From NCBI GenBank assembly GCA_030642635.1, contig DAOWNK010000078.1:1-11569 (forward strand): a stretch of 11,569 nt of DNA, read 5' to 3'. Each line of letters starts with the position of its first letter. Position 1 is the first letter of the stretch. Source of the DNA: Pirellulales bacterium. GTDB lineage: Bacteria > Planctomycetota > Planctomycetia > Pirellulales > Thermoguttaceae. Below are positions 1 through 6,759 of the stretch, piece by piece. The notes under the pieces are model-generated. The model saw only the letters and a list, made by a program, of their open reading frames with translations, was not told the origin of the DNA and made no database searches. The position numbers and the translations under genes were made by a program.

Positions 1-445
1 AAATATCGCGATTGACACACTGAAATCCGTGTTCAAGAAGTGCTAATCGAAATGTCTCGCTGTAACATCGGTAGCAAACTGAGCAGGGTAATGTAAAGAC
101 GACCCGGTCAACATCCAACGAGCAAAGGTAATCCAAAATGATCGTGGCTACATGCTTGCTCTCAGAATATGTCGGCGGCCGATCGAAGACAGGACCACCA
201 TAGCTGGCTCCGTATGGAGACTTGGCCGTTCGGCAACCCTCTTCTGAAAATATCGCAAGCGGAATTACAGCATAGAGTGATTGCCCTTTGTAAATCGCCA
301 AGTGGTGTTCGTTTTTGCTGAACTTGTCGCCGTGGTATGCCAGGAAGTCAAGTCGGTGGAACAAGGTGCCTTCGTTCGATGATTTCACAAAAGAATTCCA
401 TTGCTCCACATCGCCGGCGATAACATTCTTGATGTCAAGTTGCAT
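1..445 (-). CDS. FemAB/GNAT-like N-acyltransferase, 3' end cut by window
   Basis: The first 148 residues of a protein that continues past the left edge; the frame has no stop from the ATG at 445 to base 1. The N-terminus has the pattern of FemAB/GNAT-superfamily acyltransferases found in capsule and O-antigen loci: W16xxFV, then NEGTLFH (24-30), FLAYHGDKF (34-42), a short strand AVIPLA (59-64), YGASYGG (78-84) and later FTLPCSVCY (117-125) and ALLEHGF (135-141). Such proteins are thought to acylate the amino group of a nucleotide sugar or glycan in the cytoplasm. The preceding gene ends at 485 with TGA followed at once by TAG in this same frame; 36 sense bases later comes the ATG, with no clear Shine-Dalgarno. 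This suggests translational coupling or reinitiation. Its place after an aminotransferase cassette suggests it caps the amine made there; the substrate is unknown. GC content looks lower than in the genes to the right. Confidence 0.75.
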   Translation of the reverse strand, partial: MQLDIKNVIAGDVEQWNSFVKSSNEGTLFHRLDFLAYHGDKFSKNEHHLAIYKGQSLYAVIPLAIFSEEGCRTAKSPYGASYGGPVFDRPPTYSESKHVATIILDYLCSLDVDRVVFTLPCSVCYRCYSETFRLALLEHGFQCVNRDI

Positions 446-484
446 TACGAATGCTTTTAGGACGAATAGTTCGGCAGGATGCTA

Positions 485-1534
485 TCACAGTGTCACAACT
501 TGGCAATATTCCATCAGTTCCTCTGCAATCTCAGTGGTCATATTCAAGATTTGGCCGACCTTCAAACCGCCCGCTTGCAAGCGAACTACTGGGTCCGGTC
601 CTAATTCGCATAAATTGATGCCCATGTGGCCTTTTGCCGGTTCTGAAGCAGGAAAACAAACTACGTCGTGCAGACATGTTCGATCAACGTCGCCGAACAC
701 TTGCACTAATGCGGCGAAATTACCAATTTGCTCGACATTGTACTTGGCATTGTTGCCGTGCCCGATGACCGGTTGCGGACCGGGATCTGCTGCGATCACA
801 GCGTCGTAATCCGACCGCGCCTCGACAGACCGGCAACGCACAGCCAACTCGCTGGAGAGTTCCTGATTGGTAAGGATTTCCAATTCTGCCCCACATGCGA
901 GCAAAGTCTTGGCGATATACGGCAGAAACGAATTATCACAAATCAGCAGGATGCGAGAAAATGGAGGAGGAACCTGGCAGTGAAAAAGCCCGTAGAGTGC
1001 CGCCATTCCCAGATAGTTGAATACTCCTACATTCGGATGTTGTTCGTTTGTTCCGGCGACAATGACACCATGGTCGCGGCAGGCTTGTAAGTCAACGTCT
1101 TCCTCACGAAACTCCCAGTTTTCATACATAAGTGTAATCACCGCGCCGCGTTTCATACGGCCGACAAACTCTGCATTCAAAGGGCGAAGATGTCCGGAGT
1201 TAGTGACAATATCTGCCGCGGCTATTTGATTGTCGGTGAGATCCTCGACGATATTGATCCGGCCCTGCACGTCCATCTCTTCGGCCAGTGCAACCGTTTC
1301 GTCTCGAACCCGGGCAACAGTACCGTGACGCGAGCCTTTGGCCAACGCGATTACCTCCGCCCCGGCCAGCGCAGCAATCACTGGTGTCACAACGTATGGT
1401 CCGGTGGCTGCCTCAGTCAAAACGCGAAGCCCATTCAGGTCAAGATCAATGCAATCGACCATATCCGCAATCAAGTTGGCGATTCGAGTATGATACCGTT
1501 TTGGTGGTGTCTTGCCCATCTTCTTCATAATCAT
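485..1534 (-). CDS. Rossmann-like NAD(P)-binding protein of unknown function
   Basis: A 349-residue soluble protein that I cannot assign to a named enzyme. The segment VLTEAATGPYVVTPVIAALA (38-57) with SRHGT (68-72) looks like a nucleotide-binding beta-alpha unit. ADIVTNSGHLRPLN (107-120), then MKRGAVITLMYENWEFREED (127-146), resembles the NAD domain of AdoHcy hydrolases and D-2-hydroxyacid dehydrogenases (target-helix, MKxGA, acidic loop). A second Rossmann-like half begins near 192 (RILLICDNSFLPYIAKTLL), so the protein may have two such domains. HGNN (259-262) and FPASEPAKGHMG (294-305) may be active-site loops. A start at 1579 is possible, but the ATG at 1534 overlaps the upstream stop as ATGA, like the other junctions here; ATG 1528 is an alternative. 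The position between an aminotransferase and an acyltransferase suggests a step on the same sugar, perhaps a redox or hydrolytic one. That role is inference only. Confidence 0.85.
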   Translation of the reverse strand: MIMKKMGKTPPKRYHTRIANLIADMVDCIDLDLNGLRVLTEAATGPYVVTPVIAALAGAEVIALAKGSRHGTVARVRDETVALAEEMDVQGRINIVEDLTDNQIAAADIVTNSGHLRPLNAEFVGRMKRGAVITLMYENWEFREEDVDLQACRDHGVIVAGTNEQHPNVGVFNYLGMAALYGLFHCQVPPPFSRILLICDNSFLPYIAKTLLACGAELEILTNQELSSELAVRCRSVEARSDYDAVIAADPGPQPVIGHGNNAKYNVEQIGNFAALVQVFGDVDRTCLHDVVCFPASEPAKGHMGINLCELGPDPVVRLQAGGLKVGQILNMTTEIAEELMEYCQVVTL

Positions 1535-2667
1535 TCGTTCATGTCGCCCGCTAATAACCGGCTTAGCAAGGATGCACATTCTTCAAGATCACTCACAGAC
1601 ATAAACGAATGCAGCGGCAGCGCCAAACCCTGATGATGCAGCTTTGCTGATTGAGGTAAATCTTTTGATTTGTACCCGAACCGCTCGCGGTATACCGCCA
1701 TGCAGTGTCCGGCAATCGAGCCGGGGGCGGCGCCGACGCCGTCGGCAGCCATTTTATCGATGACCTGGCCGCGATCGTGATCCTCGTCGAGAACGACCAT
1801 AAACGTTTGCCACGTATGTTCCGGCCTTGCTGCCGGCAGCGAGATGCCCGGGCAATCGGCCAGCTTCTCAAGATACAGTGATGCAAGTTCTCGGCGTTTT
1901 TTCAGGATATTGGGAAACTTTTCAAGTTGTACCGTTCCAATGGCCGCCTGGAACTCCGTCATTCGGTAGTTCATGCCGGCAATGGCAAAGTCTCGCTTCC
2001 CGTCGATTATTGCCTGGCCGTGGTTGCGCCACGTGCGACATTGCTCCGCCAGTTTGTCGTCGTTGGTGACAATCGCACCACCCTCGCCGGTCGTAACTGC
2101 TTTTCTCGGGTGAAAACTGAAGATGCCAAGCTTGCCGAACGTGCCGACCGGCTTGCCTTCGTAGGTTGCACCCAAGGCACATGCGGCATCCTCGATGACT
2201 TCCAGGTCATACTCGTCGGCCACACGGATGACCTCCACCATGTCGGCGGCCAAGCCGAACTCGTGCACCGGCACGACGGCGCGAGGTTTTCCCCACCTAT
2301 GTTCCAGACACCGCTCGATTTGCACTCGCAGGTCGGCCGGATCGATGTTGTACGTGCCGGGCAGAACGTCGACAAACACCGGCCGAGCACCCACAACCAC
2401 TGCCATATTGGCGGCCGACGGCCAAGCGAAACTTGGGACGAAAACGGCATCGCCCGGGCCGATTCCAAGTGTAAGATAACAAACGTGCAACGCCGCGGTG
2501 CCGGAAGTGACAGCGATACAGTGGCGTGCCTTATGCATTCGCGCAATGGCGGCCTCGAAGGCTTCCACCTCCGGGCCCTGAACCACCCAGCCGCTTTCGA
2601 GCACACGGCGGACGGCCTCGACTTCGCGCTGGTCGAAAGCCGGCTTGGCAAGCGGAATGTTTTTCAT
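1531..2667 (-). CDS. DegT/DnrJ/EryC1/StrS aminotransferase (sugar aminotransferase 1)
   Basis: 378 residues, full length for PLP-dependent sugar aminotransferases of the DegT/ArnB/perosamine-synthase family, which put an amino group on a keto nucleotide sugar using glutamate. The landmarks are in order: a substrate loop SGWVVQGPEVEAFE (25-38), TSGTAAL (54-60) for PLP phosphate contact, PVHEFGLAADM (133-143), IEDAACALG (158-166) with Asp160 to bind the PLP nitrogen, and SFHPRKAVTTGEGG (184-197) with Lys189 as the Schiff-base lysine. The VHEFG and HPRK..TTGEGG pattern is closer to 4-aminotransferases than to the WbpE-type enzyme encoded at 3681-4811. The ATG overlaps the stop of the upstream SDR gene as ATGA, and its own stop overlaps the next start the same way. 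The SDR product at 2664-3635 is therefore the likely source of its keto-sugar substrate. Exact sugar and C3 versus C4 specificity cannot be read from the sequence. Confidence 0.93.
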   Translation of the reverse strand: MKNIPLAKPAFDQREVEAVRRVLESGWVVQGPEVEAFEAAIARMHKARHCIAVTSGTAALHVCYLTLGIGPGDAVFVPSFAWPSAANMAVVVGARPVFVDVLPGTYNIDPADLRVQIERCLEHRWGKPRAVVPVHEFGLAADMVEVIRVADEYDLEVIEDAACALGATYEGKPVGTFGKLGIFSFHPRKAVTTGEGGAIVTNDDKLAEQCRTWRNHGQAIIDGKRDFAIAGMNYRMTEFQAAIGTVQLEKFPNILKKRRELASLYLEKLADCPGISLPAARPEHTWQTFMVVLDEDHDRGQVIDKMAADGVGAAPGSIAGHCMAVYRERFGYKSKDLPQSAKLHHQGLALPLHSFMSVSDLEECASLLSRLLAGDMNE

Positions 2668-3635
2668 GCGGACGAGTTAATCTTCTTGTAGAATTCAGCC
2701 GCCCGACGAATTCCTTCTTCCAAATCGACCTTGGCCTCGAAGCCGATCTTCTCTATGGCCTTCGCCACACTGGGAACCCGTAGTTCCACGTCGGCATAGT
2801 CCTTCCGGACGAAACGAATCGGTGACTTGCTGTCGAGCACTCGTACTATGGTTTGGGCAAGCCCGTAGATAGTCACCACGGCCCGGGCGTTGCCGATGTT
2901 AAACGCTTCGCCGACGGCATTGGGATGAACCATGGCCAGCAGCAGGCCTGCGATAAAATCGTCGATGTAGCACCAGGCGCGAATCTGGTTTCCGTCGCCG
3001 TGAATTTGTATCTCCTCGTTTTTCAGCGCTCGGAGAACAAAGCCCCTCATGGCCCCTTCGCCGACTTGGCCCGGCCCGTAGACATTGAATGGGCGGAGTG
3101 TGACTGTCGGCATGCCGAACTCTTCGTGATAGGCCTTGGAGAGATGTTCTCCGGCAAGTTTGCTGACCGCGTACGTCCACCGTGCTTCGCCAATGGCGCC
3201 GATGTGCGTCGTATCGGCCTCATCAGCCCTAAAGGCCGACGATCCGAACACTTCGCTCGTGGAGAAGTCGACCAGCCGCTCCAGGTGCGGAAGATCCTTT
3301 GCAGCCTCCAGCACATTGGCCGTGCCGATCATGTTGACGCGCATCGTCTCGGTCGGTTTCTTAATAACCGTATCAATGCCTGCTATGGCGGCACAATGAA
3401 CGACGATTTCAGCGCCGCGCATGGCTTTGTATAACGGGGAATAATCAAGGATGTTTCCCTTGATGGTGGTCAAATTAGGATGATCGGCATACGGCTTGCC
3501 GCTCAGCGCGTCGCGACGAAAATCGTCGTAGACAGTAATGCTGTTGTCACCGATTAGCTCTCCGATCAAGGTCGAGCCGATGAACCCGGCTCCCCCGGTG
3601 ATGAAGATATTTTTGCCTTTGATTTCAGGTTTCAT
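2664..3635 (-). CDS. NAD-dependent nucleotide-sugar epimerase/dehydratase (extended SDR)
   Basis: 323 residues, the usual size of extended short-chain dehydrogenase/reductases acting on nucleotide sugars in the cytoplasm. The NAD motif TGGAGFIGS (13-21) gives GxxGxxG, VVHCAAIAG (78-86) is the conserved strand 4, and the active site is present as STSEVFG (125-131), Tyr155 and Lys159 in YAVSK. RPFNVYGPGQ (181-190) is the substrate loop. The acidic residue after TS (Glu128) is seen in 4,6-dehydratases and the ArnA-type decarboxylase, where it serves as acid/base, whereas simple C4-epimerases usually lack it. This makes a keto-sugar-forming dehydratase plausible, but the call stays at family level. 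A good ribosome site (AAGGAG at 3653-3648) precedes the ATG. The gene begins the coupled left-hand cassette: its TGA overlaps the ATG of the aminotransferase, which probably uses its product. Confidence 0.92.
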   Translation of the reverse strand: MKPEIKGKNIFITGGAGFIGSTLIGELIGDNSITVYDDFRRDALSGKPYADHPNLTTIKGNILDYSPLYKAMRGAEIVVHCAAIAGIDTVIKKPTETMRVNMIGTANVLEAAKDLPHLERLVDFSTSEVFGSSAFRADEADTTHIGAIGEARWTYAVSKLAGEHLSKAYHEEFGMPTVTLRPFNVYGPGQVGEGAMRGFVLRALKNEEIQIHGDGNQIRAWCYIDDFIAGLLLAMVHPNAVGEAFNIGNARAVVTIYGLAQTIVRVLDSKSPIRFVRKDYADVELRVPSVAKAIEKIGFEAKVDLEEGIRRAAEFYKKINSSA

Positions 3636-3647
3636 ACGTGCTTGATT

Positions 3648-3653
3648 CTCCTT
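3648..3653 (-). promoter_or_regulatory. Shine-Dalgarno site of the SDR gene
   Basis: AAGGAG on the minus strand, 12 bases before the ATG at 3635. It lies in a 45-base gap after the WbpE-like aminotransferase gene. It is the strongest ribosome site in the left half and marks the entry to the overlapping SDR-aminotransferase-Rossmann genes, whose later starts have no clear site of their own. Confidence 0.65.
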
Positions 3654-3680
3654 CGGTTAGATGGTTATCTGCTGCACCAA

Positions 3681-4811
3681 TTATGCATAGAAACGAACAA
3701 TACACTCGACCACGTAGCCCGCCTGTTCGCCGGTCAGTTCAGGATAGATCGGCAAGGCTAGGGTTTCGTTGGCGGCGGATTCGCTGTGGGGGAAGTCGCC
3801 GGGCTTGTGGCCCAGGTAGGCGAAGCATTCTTGAAGGTGCAGCGGCACCGGGTAGTAAACCTCCGTGCCGCTGTTGTTCTCTTTGAGGTACGCGCGCAGC
3901 TCGTCGCGGCGGGCTACACGGATGACGAATTGGTTGTAAATGTGGCGGCGTTCGGGTGCGACCATAGGTAGTTTTACCGTGCCGCTTTGCACCAGCCCGG
4001 TTGCATCGAACAGCTTGCGGTAACGCTCGGCGTTCGACTGCCGGCCGGCGGACCAGTCGTCCAGGTGCGGCAGTTTTGCGCTGACGATTGCCGCCTGCAT
4101 GGCGTCGAGGCGGAAATTGCCGCCGATGATCGGGTGGTAATACTTCGGCTTCGAGCCGTGCATCCGCAGCATTTTGAGCTTCGCGGCCCGATCGTCGTCC
4201 TGTGTGACGACCATGCCGCCGTCGCCGCCGGCGCCCAGATTCTTCGACGGGAAGAAGCTGAAACAGCCGTACTCGACCATCGAGCCGGCCCGGCGGCCCT
4301 TGTACTCGGCGCCGATGGCCTGGGCAGCGTCTTCGACGACCGGCACGCCGTGTCGCTTGGCAATCTCGACGATCGGATCAAGATCACAGCACTGGCCATA
4401 TAAATCTACCGGTATGATCGCCTTGGTCCGCTCGGTCACCGCCGCCTCGATTTTGACCGGGTCGATGTTATACGTATCGGGCATGATATCTACGAATACC
4501 GGCTTCGCGCCGAGCCGGGCGATCGCACCGGCGGTTGCGAAGAACGTGTACGGTGAGGTAACCACCTCGTCGCCGGGGCCGATTTCCTCGGCCATCAGCG
4601 CAATGATCAACGCATCGCTGCCGGAGGTCACGCCCACGGCATGGGCACAGTTGCAGTACTCGGCGATTTGCTTCTCACACTCGGCCACTGTCGGCCCCAT
4701 GATAAAGTATTGGCTTTCCAGCACGGCATGGACGGCCGAGTCGATCTCTTCCTTGATGGTCGCATATTGCGCCTTCAGGTCGAGCAGCGGAACGGTAATT
4801 TTATTCGACAC
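3681..4811 (-). CDS. WbpE/WlbC-like UDP-sugar 3-aminotransferase (DegT family)
   Basis: 376 residues. A PLP enzyme of the DegT family, most like WbpE/WlbC, which converts a UDP-2-acetamido-3-keto-glucuronate to the 3-amino sugar with glutamate as donor. Landmarks: VPLLDLKAQY (7-16), the typical N-terminus of this subgroup; SQYFIMGP (33-40); TSGSDAL (62-68); IPVDLYGQ (133-140); VEDAAQAIGAEYKG (159-172) with Asp161 for the PLP ring; FSFFPSKNLGAGGDGG (184-199) with catalytic Lys190. The GDGG ending is characteristic of the 3-aminotransferase branch, in contrast to GEGG in the other aminotransferase here. Translation starts at a GTG with AAAAGGA seven bases upstream. The gene next to it encodes fused WbpB/WbpD-like activities, the steps just before and after WbpE, which strongly supports this role. 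A QdtB/FdtB-type 3-aminotransferase for a dTDP sugar is the main alternative. Confidence 0.9.
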   Translation of the reverse strand: MSNKITVPLLDLKAQYATIKEEIDSAVHAVLESQYFIMGPTVAECEKQIAEYCNCAHAVGVTSGSDALIIALMAEEIGPGDEVVTSPYTFFATAGAIARLGAKPVFVDIMPDTYNIDPVKIEAAVTERTKAIIPVDLYGQCCDLDPIVEIAKRHGVPVVEDAAQAIGAEYKGRRAGSMVEYGCFSFFPSKNLGAGGDGGMVVTQDDDRAAKLKMLRMHGSKPKYYHPIIGGNFRLDAMQAAIVSAKLPHLDDWSAGRQSNAERYRKLFDATGLVQSGTVKLPMVAPERRHIYNQFVIRVARRDELRAYLKENNSGTEVYYPVPLHLQECFAYLGHKPGDFPHSESAANETLALPIYPELTGEQAGYVVECIVRFYA

Positions 4812-4818
4812 GGGTTTT

Positions 4819-4825
4819 TCCTTTT
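4819..4825 (-). promoter_or_regulatory. Shine-Dalgarno site deciding the GTG start at 4811
   Basis: AAAAGGA on the minus strand, seven bases before the GTG at 4811-4809. No ATG is available nearby, and the conserved N-terminus (VPLLDLKAQY) begins six residues after the GTG. This site therefore fixes the unusual start codon of the WbpE-like gene. Confidence 0.6.
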
Positions 4826-4867
4826 GTATTTGCAGAATTTTTAATTGACAATTCTAAAACGAATAAC

Positions 4868-4955
4868 CTCACGCAAAGGCGCTAAGGCGCAAAGGACTTC
4901 AAAAAATATTGAAGTAATACATTATTTGCTTTGCGTCTTAGCGCCTTTGCGTGAG
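4868..4955. repeat. Long inverted repeat, 27-base arms, overlapping a gene end
   Basis: Arms at 4868-4894 and 4929-4955 are reverse complements at 26 of 27 positions (one G/A difference). They enclose a 34-base A/T-rich loop that itself contains a 7-base inverted pair (ACTTCAA at 4896-4902 with TTGAAGT at 4909-4915). An extra 11-base piece of the arm (CTTTGCGTGAG) recurs at 4964-4974, as a direct copy of 4945-4955. The right arm lies inside the last codons of the fusion gene and supplies its TAA (4940-4938). The motif, built from AAGGCGC/CGCAAAG words, has the look of a dispersed palindromic repeat rather than a classic terminator, since no long T run follows on either strand. It could still form a stable hairpin in the mRNA between the fusion gene and the WbpE-like gene. 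Confidence 0.85.
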
Positions 4956-6557
4956 ATTTTCATCTTTGCGTGAGGTCTCCATGAGCCGCACCTTGCCGTC
5001 TTCCAGCCGATAGCGGTCGCCGTTGGCCGAGCACTCGGCCTGTCCGTTCTCGTCGAAATACAGGCGTTGGCTTGCGCAACGGCTCATCCAGCCGGTCTGC
5101 TTGGCCGGAACGCCTGCGACCAGCGCGAAATCCGGCACGTCTTCGGCCACTACCGCACCGGCCGCGACGAATGCGTACCGACCGACCGTATTGCCGCAGA
5201 TGATCGTGCAATTCGCACCGAGCGTGGCGCCTTGCTTCACGAGCGTGGGCATGTACTCGCTTTTGCGAACGATCTCGCTCCGCGGGTTCATAACGTTTGT
5301 AAACACCATCGAGGGTCCGCAGAAAACGCCGTTTTCCAGTGTTACATCGTCGTAGACGGATATGTTGTTTTGGATTTTCACGCCGTCGCCGATGACGGCC
5401 TTCGATGCGATACATACGTTTTGCCCGATGGAGCACCTCTTGCCTATTTTAGCACCTTTCATCACGTGTGAAAAGTGCCAGATTTTTGTGCCTTGTCCGA
5501 TGGAACACGGCAGATCGACGCAGGCACTTTCGTGTACGAAGTATTCGCCGGCCGGTTTGGCCTGCTCGGTCGGTTGTGGAGCCGGCGTTTGCACGTCCTT
5601 TTGTTCGAGCGATTGTTGGCAGGCGTCGAGCACCCGCAGCACCCTGAGTCCTTCGCAGCCGTCGGTGGTCGGTGCTTGCCGGCTTTCGACGCAGTCGAGA
5701 AAGTGCCGGCATTCCTGCTTGAGCGGTTCGGCTTTTTCGAGTTCTACTTCAATAGCCTCGGCCTTGACCGCCTTTGGCAGCCGTCCGGCCCAGTCGACTC
5801 GATGCGGATACAACAGCAGTTTTTTTTCAGCCGTGTCGTCGAAGACGGCCATTTTTTCGGAGCCGATAATCACCAGCCGTTGTTCCTTGAACGGGTGCAG
5901 CCAACTGACGAATATGTGAGCCGCCACTCCGCTTTTGAACTTCAAGCGGCTGAGCGTAACGTCGACGACACCCGGCGTTAAATAGCTTTCGCCGCTTGCC
6001 CGCACGTCGATTGGCTCCTCGCCCAGTAGGTGCAACAGTACGGAGATGTCGTGCGGCGCGAAACTCCAAAGGATGTTCTCCTCGGTCCGGATCAACCCCA
6101 TGCTGAGCCGATTGGAGTAGCAATACTGTATTCTTCCAAGCGCTCCTTCGTTGACCAACTGACGTAGTTTCACGATGGCCGGGTGGTAGAGCAGGATATG
6201 CCCGACCATGAGAATCCGCGAACGCTGCTCGGCCAGTTCCACCAGCTCGCCGCCTTCTTCGGCAGTCAGCGCCAACGGCTTTTCGACAAAGACGTCTTTG
6301 TCGGCATCGAGGCACCGCTTGACGACCTCGTAATGCGTAGCCGCCGGAGTGGCCACGGCCACCGCGTCGATGTTCGGATCGGCCAACACGTCGTCCAGTT
6401 GCTCGACAAAAACTGGCTGCTCGCCCTTGATTGTAAGTACGTTTTGTCGGGAAACATCCTTGTCGCAAATATACTTCAGCACACCAAGTTCAGAGAAATT
6501 CCGAACCAGATTCTTACCCCAGTATCCGCATCCGACGACTGCAATGTTTACGCTCAT
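4938..6557 (-). CDS. Fused WbpB/WlbA-like dehydrogenase and WbpD/WlbB-like N-acetyltransferase
   Basis: 539 residues in two parts. Residues 1-320 are a Gfo/Idh/MocA oxidoreductase: NAD motif VVGCGYWG (7-14), EKP at 92-94 with Lys93, and WSFAPHDIS (164-172) with His169 as likely catalytic residue. Then comes a Pro/Gln-rich linker (about 321-337), and 338-525 is a left-handed beta-helix acetyltransferase with hexapeptide turns (IGQGTKIWHFSHV 353-365, IGKRCSIGQNVCI 371-383, VAGVPAKQTGW 480-490); His361/His364 match the catalytic His region of WbpD. In the Wbp/Wlb route WbpB oxidises C3 of UDP-GlcNAc-uronate, WbpE aminates it and WbpD acetylates the amine, so one chain holds the steps on both sides of the neighbouring aminotransferase. 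The frame is open back to a GTG at 6650, but Rossmann homology begins at MSVNIAVVG, so the ATG at 6557 is used here. The last dozen residues (from about ETSRKDENL) are encoded by repeat DNA. Confidence 0.93.
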   Translation of the reverse strand: MSVNIAVVGCGYWGKNLVRNFSELGVLKYICDKDVSRQNVLTIKGEQPVFVEQLDDVLADPNIDAVAVATPAATHYEVVKRCLDADKDVFVEKPLALTAEEGGELVELAEQRSRILMVGHILLYHPAIVKLRQLVNEGALGRIQYCYSNRLSMGLIRTEENILWSFAPHDISVLLHLLGEEPIDVRASGESYLTPGVVDVTLSRLKFKSGVAAHIFVSWLHPFKEQRLVIIGSEKMAVFDDTAEKKLLLYPHRVDWAGRLPKAVKAEAIEVELEKAEPLKQECRHFLDCVESRQAPTTDGCEGLRVLRVLDACQQSLEQKDVQTPAPQPTEQAKPAGEYFVHESACVDLPCSIGQGTKIWHFSHVMKGAKIGKRCSIGQNVCIASKAVIGDGVKIQNNISVYDDVTLENGVFCGPSMVFTNVMNPRSEIVRKSEYMPTLVKQGATLGANCTIICGNTVGRYAFVAAGAVVAEDVPDFALVAGVPAKQTGWMSRCASQRLYFDENGQAECSANGDRYRLEDGKVRLMETSRKDENLTQRR

Positions 6558-6570
6558 GTTATCAATCTCT

Positions 6571-6630
6571 TTATGTGCGGCGCGACCAACGGTCACGGCT
6601 TTATGTGCGGCGCGACCAACGGTCACGGCT
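6571..6630. repeat. Exact 30-base tandem duplication before the fusion gene
   Basis: Two identical 30-base units, 6571-6600 and 6601-6630, abut directly; a degenerate third start (TTATG then TTTGCTCGGCGC) follows at 6631. Each unit contains GACC-AAC-GGTC flanked by complementary bases, giving a roughly 7-base stem with a 3-base loop and one G-U pair. The array lies 14 bases upstream of the ATG at 6557 in the leader of the fusion gene. Because 30 is a multiple of 3, the frame stays open through it, which explains the misleading N-terminal extension (repeating KAVTVGRAAH). Confidence 0.9.
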
Positions 6631-6712
6631 TTATGGTTTGCTCGGCGCACACTCCGTTCTCGTGGGTGACACCGGTCCCCTTAAAACGATAGTTTCAATC
6701 ATATCCATATCC

Positions 6713-6741
6713 AAAAGCCCCCGGAGAAGCGGTCCGGGGGC
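6713..6741 (-). terminator. Probable rho-independent terminator after the WbpM-like gene
   Basis: On the minus strand a 9-base GC-rich stem (6741-6733 with 6725-6717) and a 7-base loop are followed by TTTTGG, a short U tract. This is a terminator-like signal for transcripts coming from the kinase-EpsI-WbpM genes. The U run is only four bases, so termination may be partial. Confidence 0.5.
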
Positions 6742-6759
6742 ATTATAACCGCTACAATT

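Noticed and set aside
315..809. Plus-strand open frame at the left end
   Set aside because: It overlaps both the FemAB/GNAT-like gene and the Rossmann gene on the other strand, and its translation is low-complexity Ser/Thr/Cys-rich without motifs.
1927..2691. Long plus-strand open frame (254 codons)
   Set aside because: It lies wholly antisense to the well-supported aminotransferase gene and its translation shows no recognisable domain. High GC at third positions opens such antisense frames.
4868..4955. Rho-independent terminator between the fusion gene and the WbpE-like gene
   Set aside because: The stem is long, but the loop is 34 bases and no T run follows on the minus strand. It fits a dispersed palindromic repeat better.
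6571..6630. Possible CRISPR repeat
   Set aside because: Two 30-base units abut with no spacer between them, and no cas gene is nearby.
6558..6650. N-terminal extension of the fusion protein from a GTG at 6650
   Set aside because: The extension is only the translated 30-base tandem repeat. The oxidoreductase fold starts at the ATG at 6557.
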